From FEN-1219 sp963744305 (lineage in GTDB: Bacteria; Pseudomonadota; Gammaproteobacteria; Steroidobacterales; Rariloculaceae), in assembly GCA_963744305.1 (NCBI GenBank), contig CAVUTF010000022.1:102164-166163 (forward strand): a DNA stretch of 64,000 nucleotides. Direction: 5' to 3'. The first letter of the stretch is position 1; every line of letters starts with the position of its first letter. The position numbers and the translations under genes are program-made. Shown here in pieces: positions 10,137 to 19,496 of the stretch. The notes under the pieces are model-generated. The model had not been told where the DNA came from. It did not search any database and worked only from the letters and a program-made list of their open reading frames with translations.

Positions 10137-11252
10137 ATGTTGTACGCGCGCACACCATTCATTCGAAGAGCGTGTTTGATTGCCCTTTCGGCGGCTGCGA
10201 GCATCGCGGTTATCGGCAGCGTCGGCGCGCAGCAGGAAGGCGCCCGCGTGAGCGTTGCGGCGGTCGGTCAGCCCGAACCGCCACCGGTGCTCAATCCGCG
10301 CCACCCCGATACTTATGTCGTTCAGTCTGGCGACACCCTCTGGGACATCGCTTCGATGTTCTTGCGGGATCCGTGGTATTGGCCTGAGATCTGGCAGATC
10401 AATCCGCAGGTCGCGAACCCGCACCTGATCTATCCGGGAGATATTCTCTCGCTCGCGTATTTGAACGACGGTCGACCGGTCGTCACGCTCGAGCGCGGCC
10501 AACCCGCGGGCCCCGTCGAGCGGCTGTCGCCGCGCGTTCGCTCGCAACCTCTCGAGGGGGCGATCTCGACGATTCCGTACGAGACGCTCGCATCGTTCTT
10601 GTCGCGCCCCTCGCTGCTCACCGAAGAGCAGATCAAAGGTGCGCCGTATGTGTTCGCGCATCGCGAAGGCCTCATGGGCAGCGCCGGGCGCGACGTCTAC
10701 GCGCGCGGAACCGATGCGGCGGAAGGCTCCGTCTTCAACGTCGTGCACGTAGGCGAGGAGCTCGTCGATCCCGACGACAACGAGGTGCTCGGCTACGAAG
10801 GCCTCTACGTCGGACAAGGTCGCATCCGGCGCAGCGGCGATCCCGCGACGGTGTATCTCTTGGACGGCACGCGCGAGACGTTGGCCGGAGACTACCTGTT
10901 CAGCGAGGAAACCCCGACACCGTTCAATTTCCTGCCGCGAGCCCCGGAGCAAGACGTCGAAGGCCGCATCATCTCGGTAATCGACGGCGTATCGTTGATT
11001 GGCCAGTATCAAGTAGTCGCGATCAATCGCGGCGAGCGCCATGGGCTCGAGCCCGGGCATGTGCTGCGCATCTTTCAAACCGGCGACGTCGTCGAGGACG
11101 ACGTTCGTGGCGGGTTTGGGGACAAAGTCCGCTTGCCGGACGAGTTGGCCGGAACGATGATGGTGTTCCGCACGTTCGACCGGATGAGCTATGCACTCGT
11201 CATGGAAGCCACGACCGCGATTGAAGTGCTCGACACCGTCCGCAACCCGTAA
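10137..11252 (+). CDS. Secreted LysM-domain peptidoglycan-binding protein
   Basis: This protein of about 371 residues has a signal peptide (RRACLIALSAAASIAVIGSV, cleavage near VGAQQ). One LysM domain follows near residues 57-108: YVVQSGDTLWDIASMFL, then the carbohydrate-binding PxLIYPGDxL pattern (NPHLIYPGDILSLAYL). The long C-terminal part has no domain I can name. Similar LysM proteins stand upstream of dprA in related gammaproteobacteria. The ORF is open from 10041, but the ATG at 10137 puts the signal peptide at the N-terminus. It likely acts in the envelope; a direct role in DNA uptake with dprA is not shown. Confidence 0.85.
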   Translation: MLYARTPFIRRACLIALSAAASIAVIGSVGAQQEGARVSVAAVGQPEPPPVLNPRHPDTYVVQSGDTLWDIASMFLRDPWYWPEIWQINPQVANPHLIYPGDILSLAYLNDGRPVVTLERGQPAGPVERLSPRVRSQPLEGAISTIPYETLASFLSRPSLLTEEQIKGAPYVFAHREGLMGSAGRDVYARGTDAAEGSVFNVVHVGEELVDPDDNEVLGYEGLYVGQGRIRRSGDPATVYLLDGTRETLAGDYLFSEETPTPFNFLPRAPEQDVEGRIISVIDGVSLIGQYQVVAINRGERHGLEPGHVLRIFQTGDVVEDDVRGGFGDKVRLPDELAGTMMVFRTFDRMSYALVMEATTAIEVLDTVRNP

Positions 11253-11301
11253 CGAACGACTTCCCGCCCGGGCGGCGGCCACATCGGCTGCCGCTTGAGC
11301 C

Positions 11302-12415
11302 GTGGCGCACGACGCCTGGCTCGCGATCGTCCAAGCCGCGCGTAGCGCGCGCGGCAGCTGGCACGCCGCACTCCGAGCCGCGGGCTCACCGCAAGCGCTG
11401 ACCGCTCTATCTCCTCATGCACTCGCGGAACATGGCCTCGAGGCGGACGAGATCGAGCGCCTCAAATCGCCGGATCGTTCGCTCCTCGACCGTTGGCGCG
11501 AGTGGCTTACCCCACCCTCGCGCGCGCTCGTGTGCTTTGGCGACCCGGAGTATCCGCCGTTGCTGGCAACGCTGCCGGATGCGCCGCTCGCGCTGTGGTT
11601 GCAGGGAGCGCGTCCGGAAATGCTCGCTGCGCCGCAGCTCGCGATGGTCGGCAGCCGCAATCCGACGGTCGACGGACGCCAAACCGCCGAGCAGTTTGCG
11701 CGGTACTTGAGCGAGCGCGGCTTGACGATCACGAGCGGGCTCGCCGTCGGCATCGACGGCGCGAGTCACCGCGGCGCGCTGCAAGGCATCGGCAAAACCA
11801 TCGCCGTCCTCGGCGGCGGTCTCGACGCAATTTTCCCGCGCGCGCACGAACGCACTCGCCGGCGAGATCGCAGCGCAAGGCGTGTTGGTCTCTGAGTACG
11901 GACCGGGCATCGAGCCCAAGCCGTATCACTTTCCGCAGCGCAACCGCATCATCGCGGGACTCGCCGTCGGCACGCTCGTCGTCGAAGCGACGAAACGCAG
12001 CGGCTCGCTGATCACGGCGAAATGTGCGGTCGACTACGGCCGCGAAGTTTTCGCGATTCCGGGCTCGATCCACAATCCGCTCGCGCGCGGCTGCCACTCG
12101 CTGATCCGCGAAGGCGCGAAGCTCGTCGAAGAGGCCGGCGATATTCTCGTCGAGCTTGCACCTCTACTTTCGCTCACGGATTTTGCTCCGAGCGAGCCGC
12201 CGCCGAGCTCGAAAAATGCAACGCCGCTCGACGATCCAGAGTACGCCAACGTGTTGGAAATGCTTGGGTTTGCGCCGACCACGATCGCGCAGCTCATCGA
12301 GCGCGCCGGATTGACGGCAGCGGAGCTTTCCTCCATGCTCCTGGTCCTGGAATTGGAAGGCTTTGTCGAGGCGTTGCCCGGCGGTCGGTACGCGCGTCTG
12401 GCACCGAAGGGTTGA
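11302..12415 (+). CDS. dprA: DNA-processing protein DprA (frameshifted)
   Basis: DprA loads RecA onto incoming single-stranded DNA during natural transformation. The Rossmann-fold core shows MVGSRNPTVDGRQTAEQFA, TSGLAVGIDGASHRGAL and IAVLGGGLDAIFPRAHE in the first frame. The second frame has VLVSEYGPGIEPKPYHFPQRN, RNRIIAGLAVGTLVVEA and GREVFAIPGSIHNPLARG. A C-terminal winged-helix domain (NVLEMLGFAPTTIAQLIERA onward) follows. The frame breaks near 11860, where one or two bases restore ALAGEIAAQGVLVSE. The start is GTG at 11302. The stop overlaps the smg ATG by one base (TGATG arrangement). Confidence 0.92.
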
Positions 12416-12885
12416 TGAAAGAAACGGTTCTCGACGTTCTCATGTATTTGTTCGAGTCTTTCGTTGACAGTGAGGATGAGCCGGAACCGAATCGCAATGA
12501 GCTCAGAGACGAGCTCGAGCGCGCTGGCTTCGGCGACCGCGAAATTGACCGCGCACTCGACTGGCTCGACGGCCTGAACACCGCCGAAGTCGTAAGCACC
12601 ACGCCGCAGTCCGCAGCAATCCGAATCTTCGATCGCGTCGAGCTCGAGCGCTTCGACGCGCGCGCGCGCGGCTACCTTCTGCATCTGGAGCAGATCGGCA
12701 TTCTGTTGCCCGCGCAACGCGAGCTCGTGATCGATCGGCTTCTCGCGCTCGAGGCCGAGGAAATCGACATCGAGCAGATCAAGTGGGTCGTGATGATGGT
12801 CCTCTTTAGTCAGCCGGGCCAGCAAGAGGCCTACGCGCAGATGGAGGACCTCGTGTTTGCGGACGATCCAGCCTGGCTGCACTGA
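12415..12885 (+). CDS. smg: Smg / DUF494 family protein
   Basis: This is a 156-residue acidic protein of the Smg (DUF494) family, normally found directly after dprA (smf) and before topA in gammaproteobacteria, as here. It begins MKETVLDVLMYLFESFVDSE and contains the family-like segments LDWLDGLNTAEV and IEQIKWVVMMVLFSQPGQQEA. Its function is unknown. The ATG shares a base with the dprA stop, so the two genes are translationally coupled. The 142 bases after it, before topA, hold no gene that I can see. Confidence 0.92.
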   Translation: MKETVLDVLMYLFESFVDSEDEPEPNRNELRDELERAGFGDREIDRALDWLDGLNTAEVVSTTPQSAAIRIFDRVELERFDARARGYLLHLEQIGILLPAQRELVIDRLLALEAEEIDIEQIKWVVMMVLFSQPGQQEAYAQMEDLVFADDPAWLH

Positions 12886-13027
12886 GTAACCCCTGCGACG
12901 GCTCGTCGCGCCGTACGGATCTTTAACGCAACGGCGAGAATCGGCTATCCTGCCGAACCTCTTGCGCGGCCGATACTCTTGATCCACAGCCCCAGCGTCT
13001 TTTCATTGCGCCCGAGCACTCAGCAAC

Positions 13028-15517
13028 GTGAGTAAGAATCTCGTCATCGTCGAGTCGCCCGCAAAAGCGCGCACGATCGAAAAGTATTTGGGCAAAGACT
13101 TCGAAGTCTTGGCGTCGTACGGCCACGTTCGCGATCTCGTTCCGAAAGAAGGCGCCGTGGATCCGGAAAACGGTTTCGCGATGAAGTACCAGCTCATCGA
13201 CAAGAACGAGAAGCACGTTGAGAAGATCGTCAAGGCCGTGAAGAAAGCATCGGCGCTGTATCTTGCCACCGACCCGGATCGCGAAGGCGAAGCAATCTCG
13301 TGGCACGTCTACGAGGTGCTCAAGGAGCGCAAGCTGCTCGATTCGAAAGCCGTGCACCGCGTCGTCTTCCACGAGGTGACCAAGCGCGCGATCCAAGAGG
13401 CCATCGACCAGCCGCGCGAGCTTTCCGAGCAGCTCGTGAACGCGCAGCAGGCACGCCGCGCGCTGGACTACTTGGTGGGCTTCAACCTTTCGCCTCTGCT
13501 ATGGAAGAAAGTGCGCCGGGGACTTTCGGCCGGCCGCGTTCAAAGCCCGGCGTTGCGCTTGATCGTAGAGCGCGATGATGAGATTAGCGCGTTCGAGGCG
13601 CAGGAATATTGGACGATCGAAGCCCTCGCGCAAAGCGGCGAGCAGAGCTTCCCCGCGCGTCTCGCCGTTTTCGGCGGCGAGAAGGTCGAGCAGTTCACGT
13701 TCACGAACGAGGCCGCTGTGCGCGCGGCCGAACAGAGGATACGGTCAGCGTCGCAAGGCGTATTGACCGTTGCGAAGGTCGACAAGAAGCAGCGCCGGCG
13801 CAATCCGGCGGCGCCGTTCACGACATCGACGCTCCAGCAGGAAGCCTCACGCAAGCTCGGGTTCAGCACGCAGCGCACGATGACGCTTGCGCAGCGTTTG
13901 TACGAAGGCATCGACATCGGCGAAGGGTCAGTCGGCCTGATCACTTACATGCGCACCGACTCAGTCACGCTCGCCAACGAGGCGCTGGACGAATTGCGCG
14001 CGGTGATAGCGGAGCGTTACGGCGCCGACAATCTTCCGGAGGAGGCGCGCCGCTACACGACCAAAGCGAAAAACGCGCAAGAAGCGCACGAGGCGATCCG
14101 GCCGACGTCGGCCGCGCGTGCGCCGGAAGACGTCAAGCAATATCTCGACGCGAATCAGTTCAGGCTCTACGAGCTCATCTGGAAACGCACCGTCGCCTCG
14201 CAAATGATCCCCGCCCTGTACGACACGGTGGCGCTCGACCTCGCCGCGGGCTCCGACGTAGCCAGCGACATCGGCTTTCGCGCCACGGGCTCCGTGCTCG
14301 TGAATCCCGGCTTCATCGCGGTGTATCAAGAAGGCCAGGACGACACGGTCCTAGACGAGCAGGACCACATCCTGCCGGCCGTCGCAGAAGGCGATCGATT
14401 GAGCCTCAAGGACTTGATCTCCGCGCAACATTTCACCGAGCCACCGCCGCGTTATTCGGAAGCCACGCTCGTGAAAGCGCTCGAGGAGTACGGTATCGGC
14501 AGACCTTCGACCTACGCCTCGATCATCTCGACATTGCGCAATCGCGAGTACGTGGAGATGGAGAATCGCCGGTTCATCCCGACGGACGTGGGCCGCGTCG
14601 TCAATCGATTTCTCACGGAGTACTTCTCCCAATACGTGGACTACGAGTTCACGGCCCGAATGGAAGACTCGCTCGACGCGATCTCGCGCGGCGAGCGCGA
14701 GTGGGTGCCGCTGCTCGAGGAGTTTTGGCGGCCGTTCAACAAGCTAGTCGAGCACACGGAAGCATCGGTTACACGCGAGCAAGCAAGTCAAGCGCGCGTG
14801 CTCGGCGACGACCCCGTGAGCGGCCGCCCGGTCAGCGTGCGTATGGGACGCTACGGCGCGTTCGTACAAATCGGCACGAAGGACGACGAGGATAAACCGA
14901 AGTTCGCGGGACTGCGCCCCGGTCAAAAAATGGACGATCTGACGCTCGACGCGGCGCTCGATTTGTTCAAGCTGCCCCGCGATCTCGGGGTCACGCCGGA
15001 AGGCGAGGAAGTGTCCGCAAACATCGGCCGCTTCGGGCCGTACGTGCGCTACGGCAGCAAGTTCGTCTCGATTCGCGGCGATGACCCCTACACCATCACC
15101 TTCGAGCGCGCGCTCGAGGTCATCGCCGAGAAGAAGATCGCCGACGCGAATCGGCTGATCCGCGATTTTCCCGAGGCCGGCATCCAGGTGTTGAACGGGC
15201 GATACGGCCCGTACGTCACGAACCGCGCGAAGAACGCGAAGATTCCGAAAGACAGGGCGCCGGCCGAGCTCACGCTCGAGGAATGCGAGGCGCTGCTCGC
15301 GGCGGCGCCGGAACGACGCGCACGCGGGGCGAAGAAGAAGTCGGCGGTCGTGAAGGAGACGCCGGCCCCTTCGGCAGCCCCGCCGGCCACTCCGGCGCCA
15401 ACCAAGAAAAAGAAGAAAAAAGCAAAGAAGAAGTCCCGCGCAGAAGCCATTTCGGGAGAGGACGAGGGCGGCGCCGAGCAAACGTCCGAGCCCAACGACG
15501 GCGCCACGGGCGCGTGA
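13028..15517 (+). CDS. topA: DNA topoisomerase I
   Basis: This type IA topoisomerase relaxes negative supercoils. The 829-residue protein starts at GTG with the Toprim domain (VIVESPAKARTIEKYLG; acidic DPDREGEAI). The active-site Tyr is in GLITYMRTDSVTL, near residue 308. The C-terminal DNA-binding part contains repeated topo-C-terminal units (GRYGAFVQIG, GRFGPYVRYG, GRYGPYVTNR) instead of zinc fingers. A Lys-rich tail (KKKKKKAKKKS) follows, then a short acidic end. Length and layout match Xanthomonadales TopA. The tsaC start overlaps its stop. Confidence 0.97.
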   Translation: MSKNLVIVESPAKARTIEKYLGKDFEVLASYGHVRDLVPKEGAVDPENGFAMKYQLIDKNEKHVEKIVKAVKKASALYLATDPDREGEAISWHVYEVLKERKLLDSKAVHRVVFHEVTKRAIQEAIDQPRELSEQLVNAQQARRALDYLVGFNLSPLLWKKVRRGLSAGRVQSPALRLIVERDDEISAFEAQEYWTIEALAQSGEQSFPARLAVFGGEKVEQFTFTNEAAVRAAEQRIRSASQGVLTVAKVDKKQRRRNPAAPFTTSTLQQEASRKLGFSTQRTMTLAQRLYEGIDIGEGSVGLITYMRTDSVTLANEALDELRAVIAERYGADNLPEEARRYTTKAKNAQEAHEAIRPTSAARAPEDVKQYLDANQFRLYELIWKRTVASQMIPALYDTVALDLAAGSDVASDIGFRATGSVLVNPGFIAVYQEGQDDTVLDEQDHILPAVAEGDRLSLKDLISAQHFTEPPPRYSEATLVKALEEYGIGRPSTYASIISTLRNREYVEMENRRFIPTDVGRVVNRFLTEYFSQYVDYEFTARMEDSLDAISRGEREWVPLLEEFWRPFNKLVEHTEASVTREQASQARVLGDDPVSGRPVSVRMGRYGAFVQIGTKDDEDKPKFAGLRPGQKMDDLTLDAALDLFKLPRDLGVTPEGEEVSANIGRFGPYVRYGSKFVSIRGDDPYTITFERALEVIAEKKIADANRLIRDFPEAGIQVLNGRYGPYVTNRAKNAKIPKDRAPAELTLEECEALLAAAPERRARGAKKKSAVVKETPAPSAAPPATPAPTKKKKKKAKKKSRAEAISGEDEGGAEQTSEPNDGATGA

Positions 15518-16077
15518 CGTCGAAGCTGCACGTAGCCCGCGCCGCGCGGCACGTCCTCGCGGGCGGCGTGATCGCGTACCCGACGGAGGCCGTTTTCGGG
15601 CTCGGCTGCTTGCCCTTGCAGCGCGACGCCGTCGAGCGCCTGCTCGCGATCAAGCACCGCTCGTGGCGCAAGGGATTGCTGTTGATTGCGGCCGCGTTCG
15701 AGCAGCTCGAGCCGTTCGTCGTGTTGCCGCAAGAACCGCAGCGACGCCGCGAGATTCTTGCGGCATGGCCGGGCCCAACGACCTGGGTGCTCGAGGCGCG
15801 GCCGGCAGTCCCGCGTTGGATCAACGGCGGGCGGCGCACGGTCGGCGTCCGAGTCACGGCGCACCCGCTTGCCCGCGCCCTGTGCGAGCACGTGGGCCAC
15901 GCGCTCGTGTCGACGAGCGCAAACGTGAGCGATCGACGGCCGCTCACGACTGCCCTTGCCGTGCGGCGCGCGCTCGGGGCGGCCGTCGACTACGTTCTCG
16001 CGGGCGGCGTGGGAGGTCTCGAGAGTCCGACGCAGATCAAGGATGGGCGCACGGGGCGGGTGCTCCGAGCGGCGTAA
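15514..16077 (+). CDS. tsaC: L-threonylcarbamoyladenylate synthase (TsaC/YrdC)
   Basis: TsaC makes threonylcarbamoyl-AMP from threonine, bicarbonate and ATP for the t6A37 modification of tRNAs. The 187-residue protein has the YrdC signatures VIAYPTEAVFGLGCLPL, WPGPTTWVLEA, VGVRVTAHPLARALC and ALVSTSANVSDRRPLT. The start is GTG at 15514, overlapping the topA stop in GTGA; the upstream open frame lies inside topA. It ends with LESPTQIKDGRTGRVLR, typical of the short TsaC rather than the longer Sua5. Confidence 0.94.
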   Translation: MTSKLHVARAARHVLAGGVIAYPTEAVFGLGCLPLQRDAVERLLAIKHRSWRKGLLLIAAAFEQLEPFVVLPQEPQRRREILAAWPGPTTWVLEARPAVPRWINGGRRTVGVRVTAHPLARALCEHVGHALVSTSANVSDRRPLTTALAVRRALGAAVDYVLAGGVGGLESPTQIKDGRTGRVLRAA

Positions 16078-16145
16078 CCCCAACCCCTCGCAAGCTGTGC
16101 TAACGTTTTGGCCCCAAGCACGTAAGTCCAGGCCGCACATAAAGA

Positions 16146-19100
16146 ATGAAGATACGCGTACCCGCAGCGCTCGCCTTCGGATTGCTCGCAGTCGCGGCAC
16201 CGATTCGCGCACAGGTCACGGTCGCACCGCTCACGGAACCGCTGGGCGTCTCCGGGCCGGTGACACCGGTGAAAAGCGGCCGCGCGGTGTACATCGTGAA
16301 GCTTCGGGACGCGGGCGCCGCGACCTACAAGGGGGGCGTCACCGGCTTCGCCGCTACGAAACCCGGCGCGGGCGAGCGCTTGGACAGCGGCTCGGGCGCC
16401 GTAGAGACCTACGTGAAGCACATCGAGCAGACTCACGATCGGCTGCTCGCGACGGTCGGTGCGTCCGGAAGCAAGGTCTACAGCTTTCGCTACACCCTCA
16501 ACGGTTTCGCGGCGCGGCTGAGCGCCGCACAAGTATCGCGGCTCGCCCAGCTCGGCGAGGTCGAGCGGATTTGGCTCGACAGCGAGCAGCAAGTGCAGAC
16601 GATCGCAAGCGCGGCATTTCTCGGGCTCGAAGATCAGGTCGGTGGCCTGCGCGCCGATCTCAAGCTGCGCGGCGAGAACGTCGTCATCGGCGTCATCGAT
16701 AGCGGCGTCGCACCGAATCATCCGAGCTTAGCCGACGTGATCCAACACGTTCCGCGCGCGTGCGAAAGCGACTGGGCGCGCTCGTCATGGCTCGGCCTCT
16801 GGTTGTGCGACTCGCACCGCAACAACCCGGTGACCGAGCGCGTCTACGAGCCGCCGAACGGCTTTCGCGGCATCTGCCAGGAAGGCGAGGGTTTCGAGGC
16901 GTCGGCCTGCAACAACAAGCTCATCGGCGCGCGCTACTACGTGGACGGCTTTCTGTTCACGAGTCAGCTCGACGAGGACGAGTTCCGCTCCCCACGGGAT
17001 GCCGACGGCCACGGCACGCACATCGCAACGACGGTCGCCGGCAACGCGGTGTCCGCGCGCTTGTTCGGCACGCGCGTCGGCAGAATCGCAGGCATCGCGC
17101 CGCGTGCCCGCGTCGCCGTCTACAAGGCCTGCTGGCTCAAGCCGGGCGAAGTGCGCGCGACGTGCGCGACCTCGGATCTCGTACGCGCCATCGACGATGC
17201 GGTGGCCGACGGCGTCGGCATCATCAACTATTCGATCGGCAGCATGGAGACCGACCTCACGGCGCCCGATGATCTCGCGCTCTTGAACGCGCTCGATGCG
17301 GGCGTGCTGTCGGTCGTCGCCGCCGGCAACGACGGCCCGAATCTCGACACGATCGGCTCGCCGAGCAGCGCGCCGTGGGTGCTCACGGTCGCGGCCTCGA
17401 CGCAGACGGGCAACCTGTTCGAGGATGCGATCGAGATCACGGCGCCCGAGGACTTGGCCGAGAAGATTCCGGCTCTAGAGGCGAACTTCACGCCGCAGCT
17501 CATCGATGGCCCGCCGATCGAGGGGTCGCTCGTGCTCGTCGATGACGACCGGCAGGCGCTCGACGACGGCAGCCCCGGCACGACGCGGGACGCGTGTCAG
17601 ACGCTCGCGAACCAGGACGAGCTCGACGGGCGCATCGCGCTGATCGAGGAGGGCGGCTGCATTTTCGAGGACAAGCTCATCCGTGCTGAGCAAGCCGGCG
17701 CGATCGCGGCAATCGTCTACGCGCGCGACGGCGAGCCGCTCGTCGTCATGACGGGCGAGGCCGGGAGCGTCGACATTCCGGCCGTCATGATCGAGACGCC
17801 GGACGGTCAGCGCCTGGCCGACCGTATCAGCGCCGATGGCGACGACGTGCAGCTCACGCTCGAGAAAGGCGTGTTCGTGGAGCGCCGGCAAGAAGGCAAT
17901 CAGATGGCGGACTTCTCCTCGCGCGGACCGCCGCTCTCCGATCAGAATTTCTTGAAGCCGGACGTCACGGCGCCGGGCGTGAACATACTCGCTGGCCATA
18001 CGCCCGACGTCGCGAACGGCCTGCGCGGGGAGACGTTTCAATATCAGTCCGGCACCTCGCAGTCCGCACCGGAAGTCGCAGGCATCGCCGCGCTGCTCAA
18101 GGAAGCGCATCCGGAATGGTCACCCGCCGCGCTCAAGTCGGCGCTGATGACGACGGCCTACCAAGGCGTCTACACCTCGGACGGCGCGCTCGCAAATCCG
18201 TTCGACATGGGCGCGGGTCACATCGATCCGAACCTCGCGGTCGATCCGGGCTTGGTGTACGAGTCCGACTTCCGTGACCACGCGGCCTACCTGTGCGGCT
18301 ACTTCGAGCCGCCGTTCCCGTCGAGCGAGTGCGACGCGCTCGCGACCGCAGGTTTTTCGAGCGATGCGCGCAATCTGAACTTGCCGTCGATCGCCGTCTC
18401 GGATCTGATCACGGGCGACGTGATCAAGCGCCGCGTCACCAACGTCGGGCCGCCGGCAACCTTTACGGCCGAGGTGATGCCGCCGCTCGACGTCGACGTC
18501 ATCGTGGAGCCGCCGACGCTCACACTTTCGACGGGACAGACTGCGGAGTTCACCGTGCGTTTCCTCGACCGCGGCTCGCCGCTCGATCTATGGGATTTCG
18601 GCGAGCTCCGCTGGTTCGACGGCACGCATGCCGTCGCGAGCCCGATCGCCGTGCAGCCCGTGACCCTGCGAGCGCCCCAAGAGCTCATGCTGTCGGGGAC
18701 AAGAGGCAACGCCTCCGTGCCGATCGCGTTCGGCTACGGCGGCGAGTACCTCGCGATCGTCAACGGCCTGTGGCCGCCGTTCGTCAACGACGCGGGCCGA
18801 GTGCCTCGCGGCTTCGTCGACGACGATCCGACGAACACCTTCACGGCGCGAACCGACAACGGCGTCACTGGGCACCGCTTGGACGTGGCCGACGGTCAGC
18901 TCTACCTGCGCGTCGCGCTGTTCGACGAGTTCACCGACGGCGAGGACGATCTCGATCTGTTCCTATTCTATTGCCCGATCAGCATCGACGACTGCATGCA
19001 AATCGCCGAGAGCGGCGGCTTCACGTCGGACGAGGAGATCAATGTGCTGTTCCCGGATCCGGGGACGTACGTCGCGCTCGTCCACGGCTTCGAGACGGAC

Positions 19101-19337
19101 CAGGCCGCGGGCGGTCCCGGGGCAAACTATTCGCTGTTCACGTGGTCGTTCGGGGAGAACGACGCTGCCGGCAACTTGAGCGTCGTGGCGCCGGCCACGG
19201 TTGCGCCGGGCGATCGCCGCGAGCTCGCGGTGACCTGGAACGGTCTTGCGCCCGGGCTGCGGCACTTGGGCGCGATCGCCCACACGACGCCCAGCGGCCT
19301 CTACTCCCTCACGATCGTCAACGTCGATTCGCCGTAG
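16146..19337 (+). CDS. Secreted subtilisin-like serine protease (S8) with PA domain
   Basis: This 1063-residue secreted protease has a signal peptide (residues 1-22, cleavage near IRAQV) and an I9-type propeptide with YIVKLRD and RYTLNGFAARLS. The S8 catalytic domain carries Asp185 (VIGVIDSGVAP), His289 (DGHGTHIATTVAG) and Ser638 (SGTSQSAPEVAGIAALL). A protease-associated insert (about residues 460-570) contains IALIEEGGCIFEDKLIRAEQ. A C-terminal region with a fibronectin-like (GQTAEFTVRF) and pre-peptidase-like beta domain follows. The layout resembles cucumisin-type subtilases. The catalytic Ser motif reads GTSQSAPE rather than the commoner GTSMSAPH. It is monocistronic, and its substrate is unknown. 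Confidence 0.93.
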   Translation: MKIRVPAALAFGLLAVAAPIRAQVTVAPLTEPLGVSGPVTPVKSGRAVYIVKLRDAGAATYKGGVTGFAATKPGAGERLDSGSGAVETYVKHIEQTHDRLLATVGASGSKVYSFRYTLNGFAARLSAAQVSRLAQLGEVERIWLDSEQQVQTIASAAFLGLEDQVGGLRADLKLRGENVVIGVIDSGVAPNHPSLADVIQHVPRACESDWARSSWLGLWLCDSHRNNPVTERVYEPPNGFRGICQEGEGFEASACNNKLIGARYYVDGFLFTSQLDEDEFRSPRDADGHGTHIATTVAGNAVSARLFGTRVGRIAGIAPRARVAVYKACWLKPGEVRATCATSDLVRAIDDAVADGVGIINYSIGSMETDLTAPDDLALLNALDAGVLSVVAAGNDGPNLDTIGSPSSAPWVLTVAASTQTGNLFEDAIEITAPEDLAEKIPALEANFTPQLIDGPPIEGSLVLVDDDRQALDDGSPGTTRDACQTLANQDELDGRIALIEEGGCIFEDKLIRAEQAGAIAAIVYARDGEPLVVMTGEAGSVDIPAVMIETPDGQRLADRISADGDDVQLTLEKGVFVERRQEGNQMADFSSRGPPLSDQNFLKPDVTAPGVNILAGHTPDVANGLRGETFQYQSGTSQSAPEVAGIAALLKEAHPEWSPAALKSALMTTAYQGVYTSDGALANPFDMGAGHIDPNLAVDPGLVYESDFRDHAAYLCGYFEPPFPSSECDALATAGFSSDARNLNLPSIAVSDLITGDVIKRRVTNVGPPATFTAEVMPPLDVDVIVEPPTLTLSTGQTAEFTVRFLDRGSPLDLWDFGELRWFDGTHAVASPIAVQPVTLRAPQELMLSGTRGNASVPIAFGYGGEYLAIVNGLWPPFVNDAGRVPRGFVDDDPTNTFTARTDNGVTGHRLDVADGQLYLRVALFDEFTDGEDDLDLFLFYCPISIDDCMQIAESGGFTSDEEINVLFPDPGTYVALVHGFETDQAAGGPGANYSLFTWSFGENDAAGNLSVVAPATVAPGDRRELAVTWNGLAPGLRHLGAIAHTTPSGLYSLTIVNVDSP

Positions 19338-19358
19338 CGGCGCGTCCGATCGGCGGGG

Positions 19359-19484
19359 CTACGGTTGTGCGCGATGTGCCGAGTGCGCCGCTATGAACTC
19401 GCGCACGTCAGCCACGAACTCCGGCCGCGTTTGCGCGCCGTTCGTGCCGCCGTGGCTCGCTCCGTCGATCACCACGAGCGTCAT
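19359..19484 (-). pseudogene. C-terminal remnant of an alpha/beta hydrolase
   Basis: This 41-residue open frame starts 12 bases after the nthB stop and reads MTLVVIDGASHGGTNGAQ, then RPEFVADVREFIAAH. It resembles the last 40 or so residues of alpha/beta hydrolases, including the catalytic His in GASHGG, but the nucleophile and acid regions are absent. It is therefore most likely the tail of a hydrolase that lost its front when sequence was deleted next to nthB. A short independent peptide is less likely. The resemblance is from memory of the family, not from a search. Confidence 0.5.
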
Positions 19485-19496
19485 GCTCGGCCGTCG

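Noticed and set aside
12034..12987. A 317-codon minus-strand frame over dprA and smg
   Set aside because: It is antisense to two conserved genes in a conserved gene order and has no recognisable domain.
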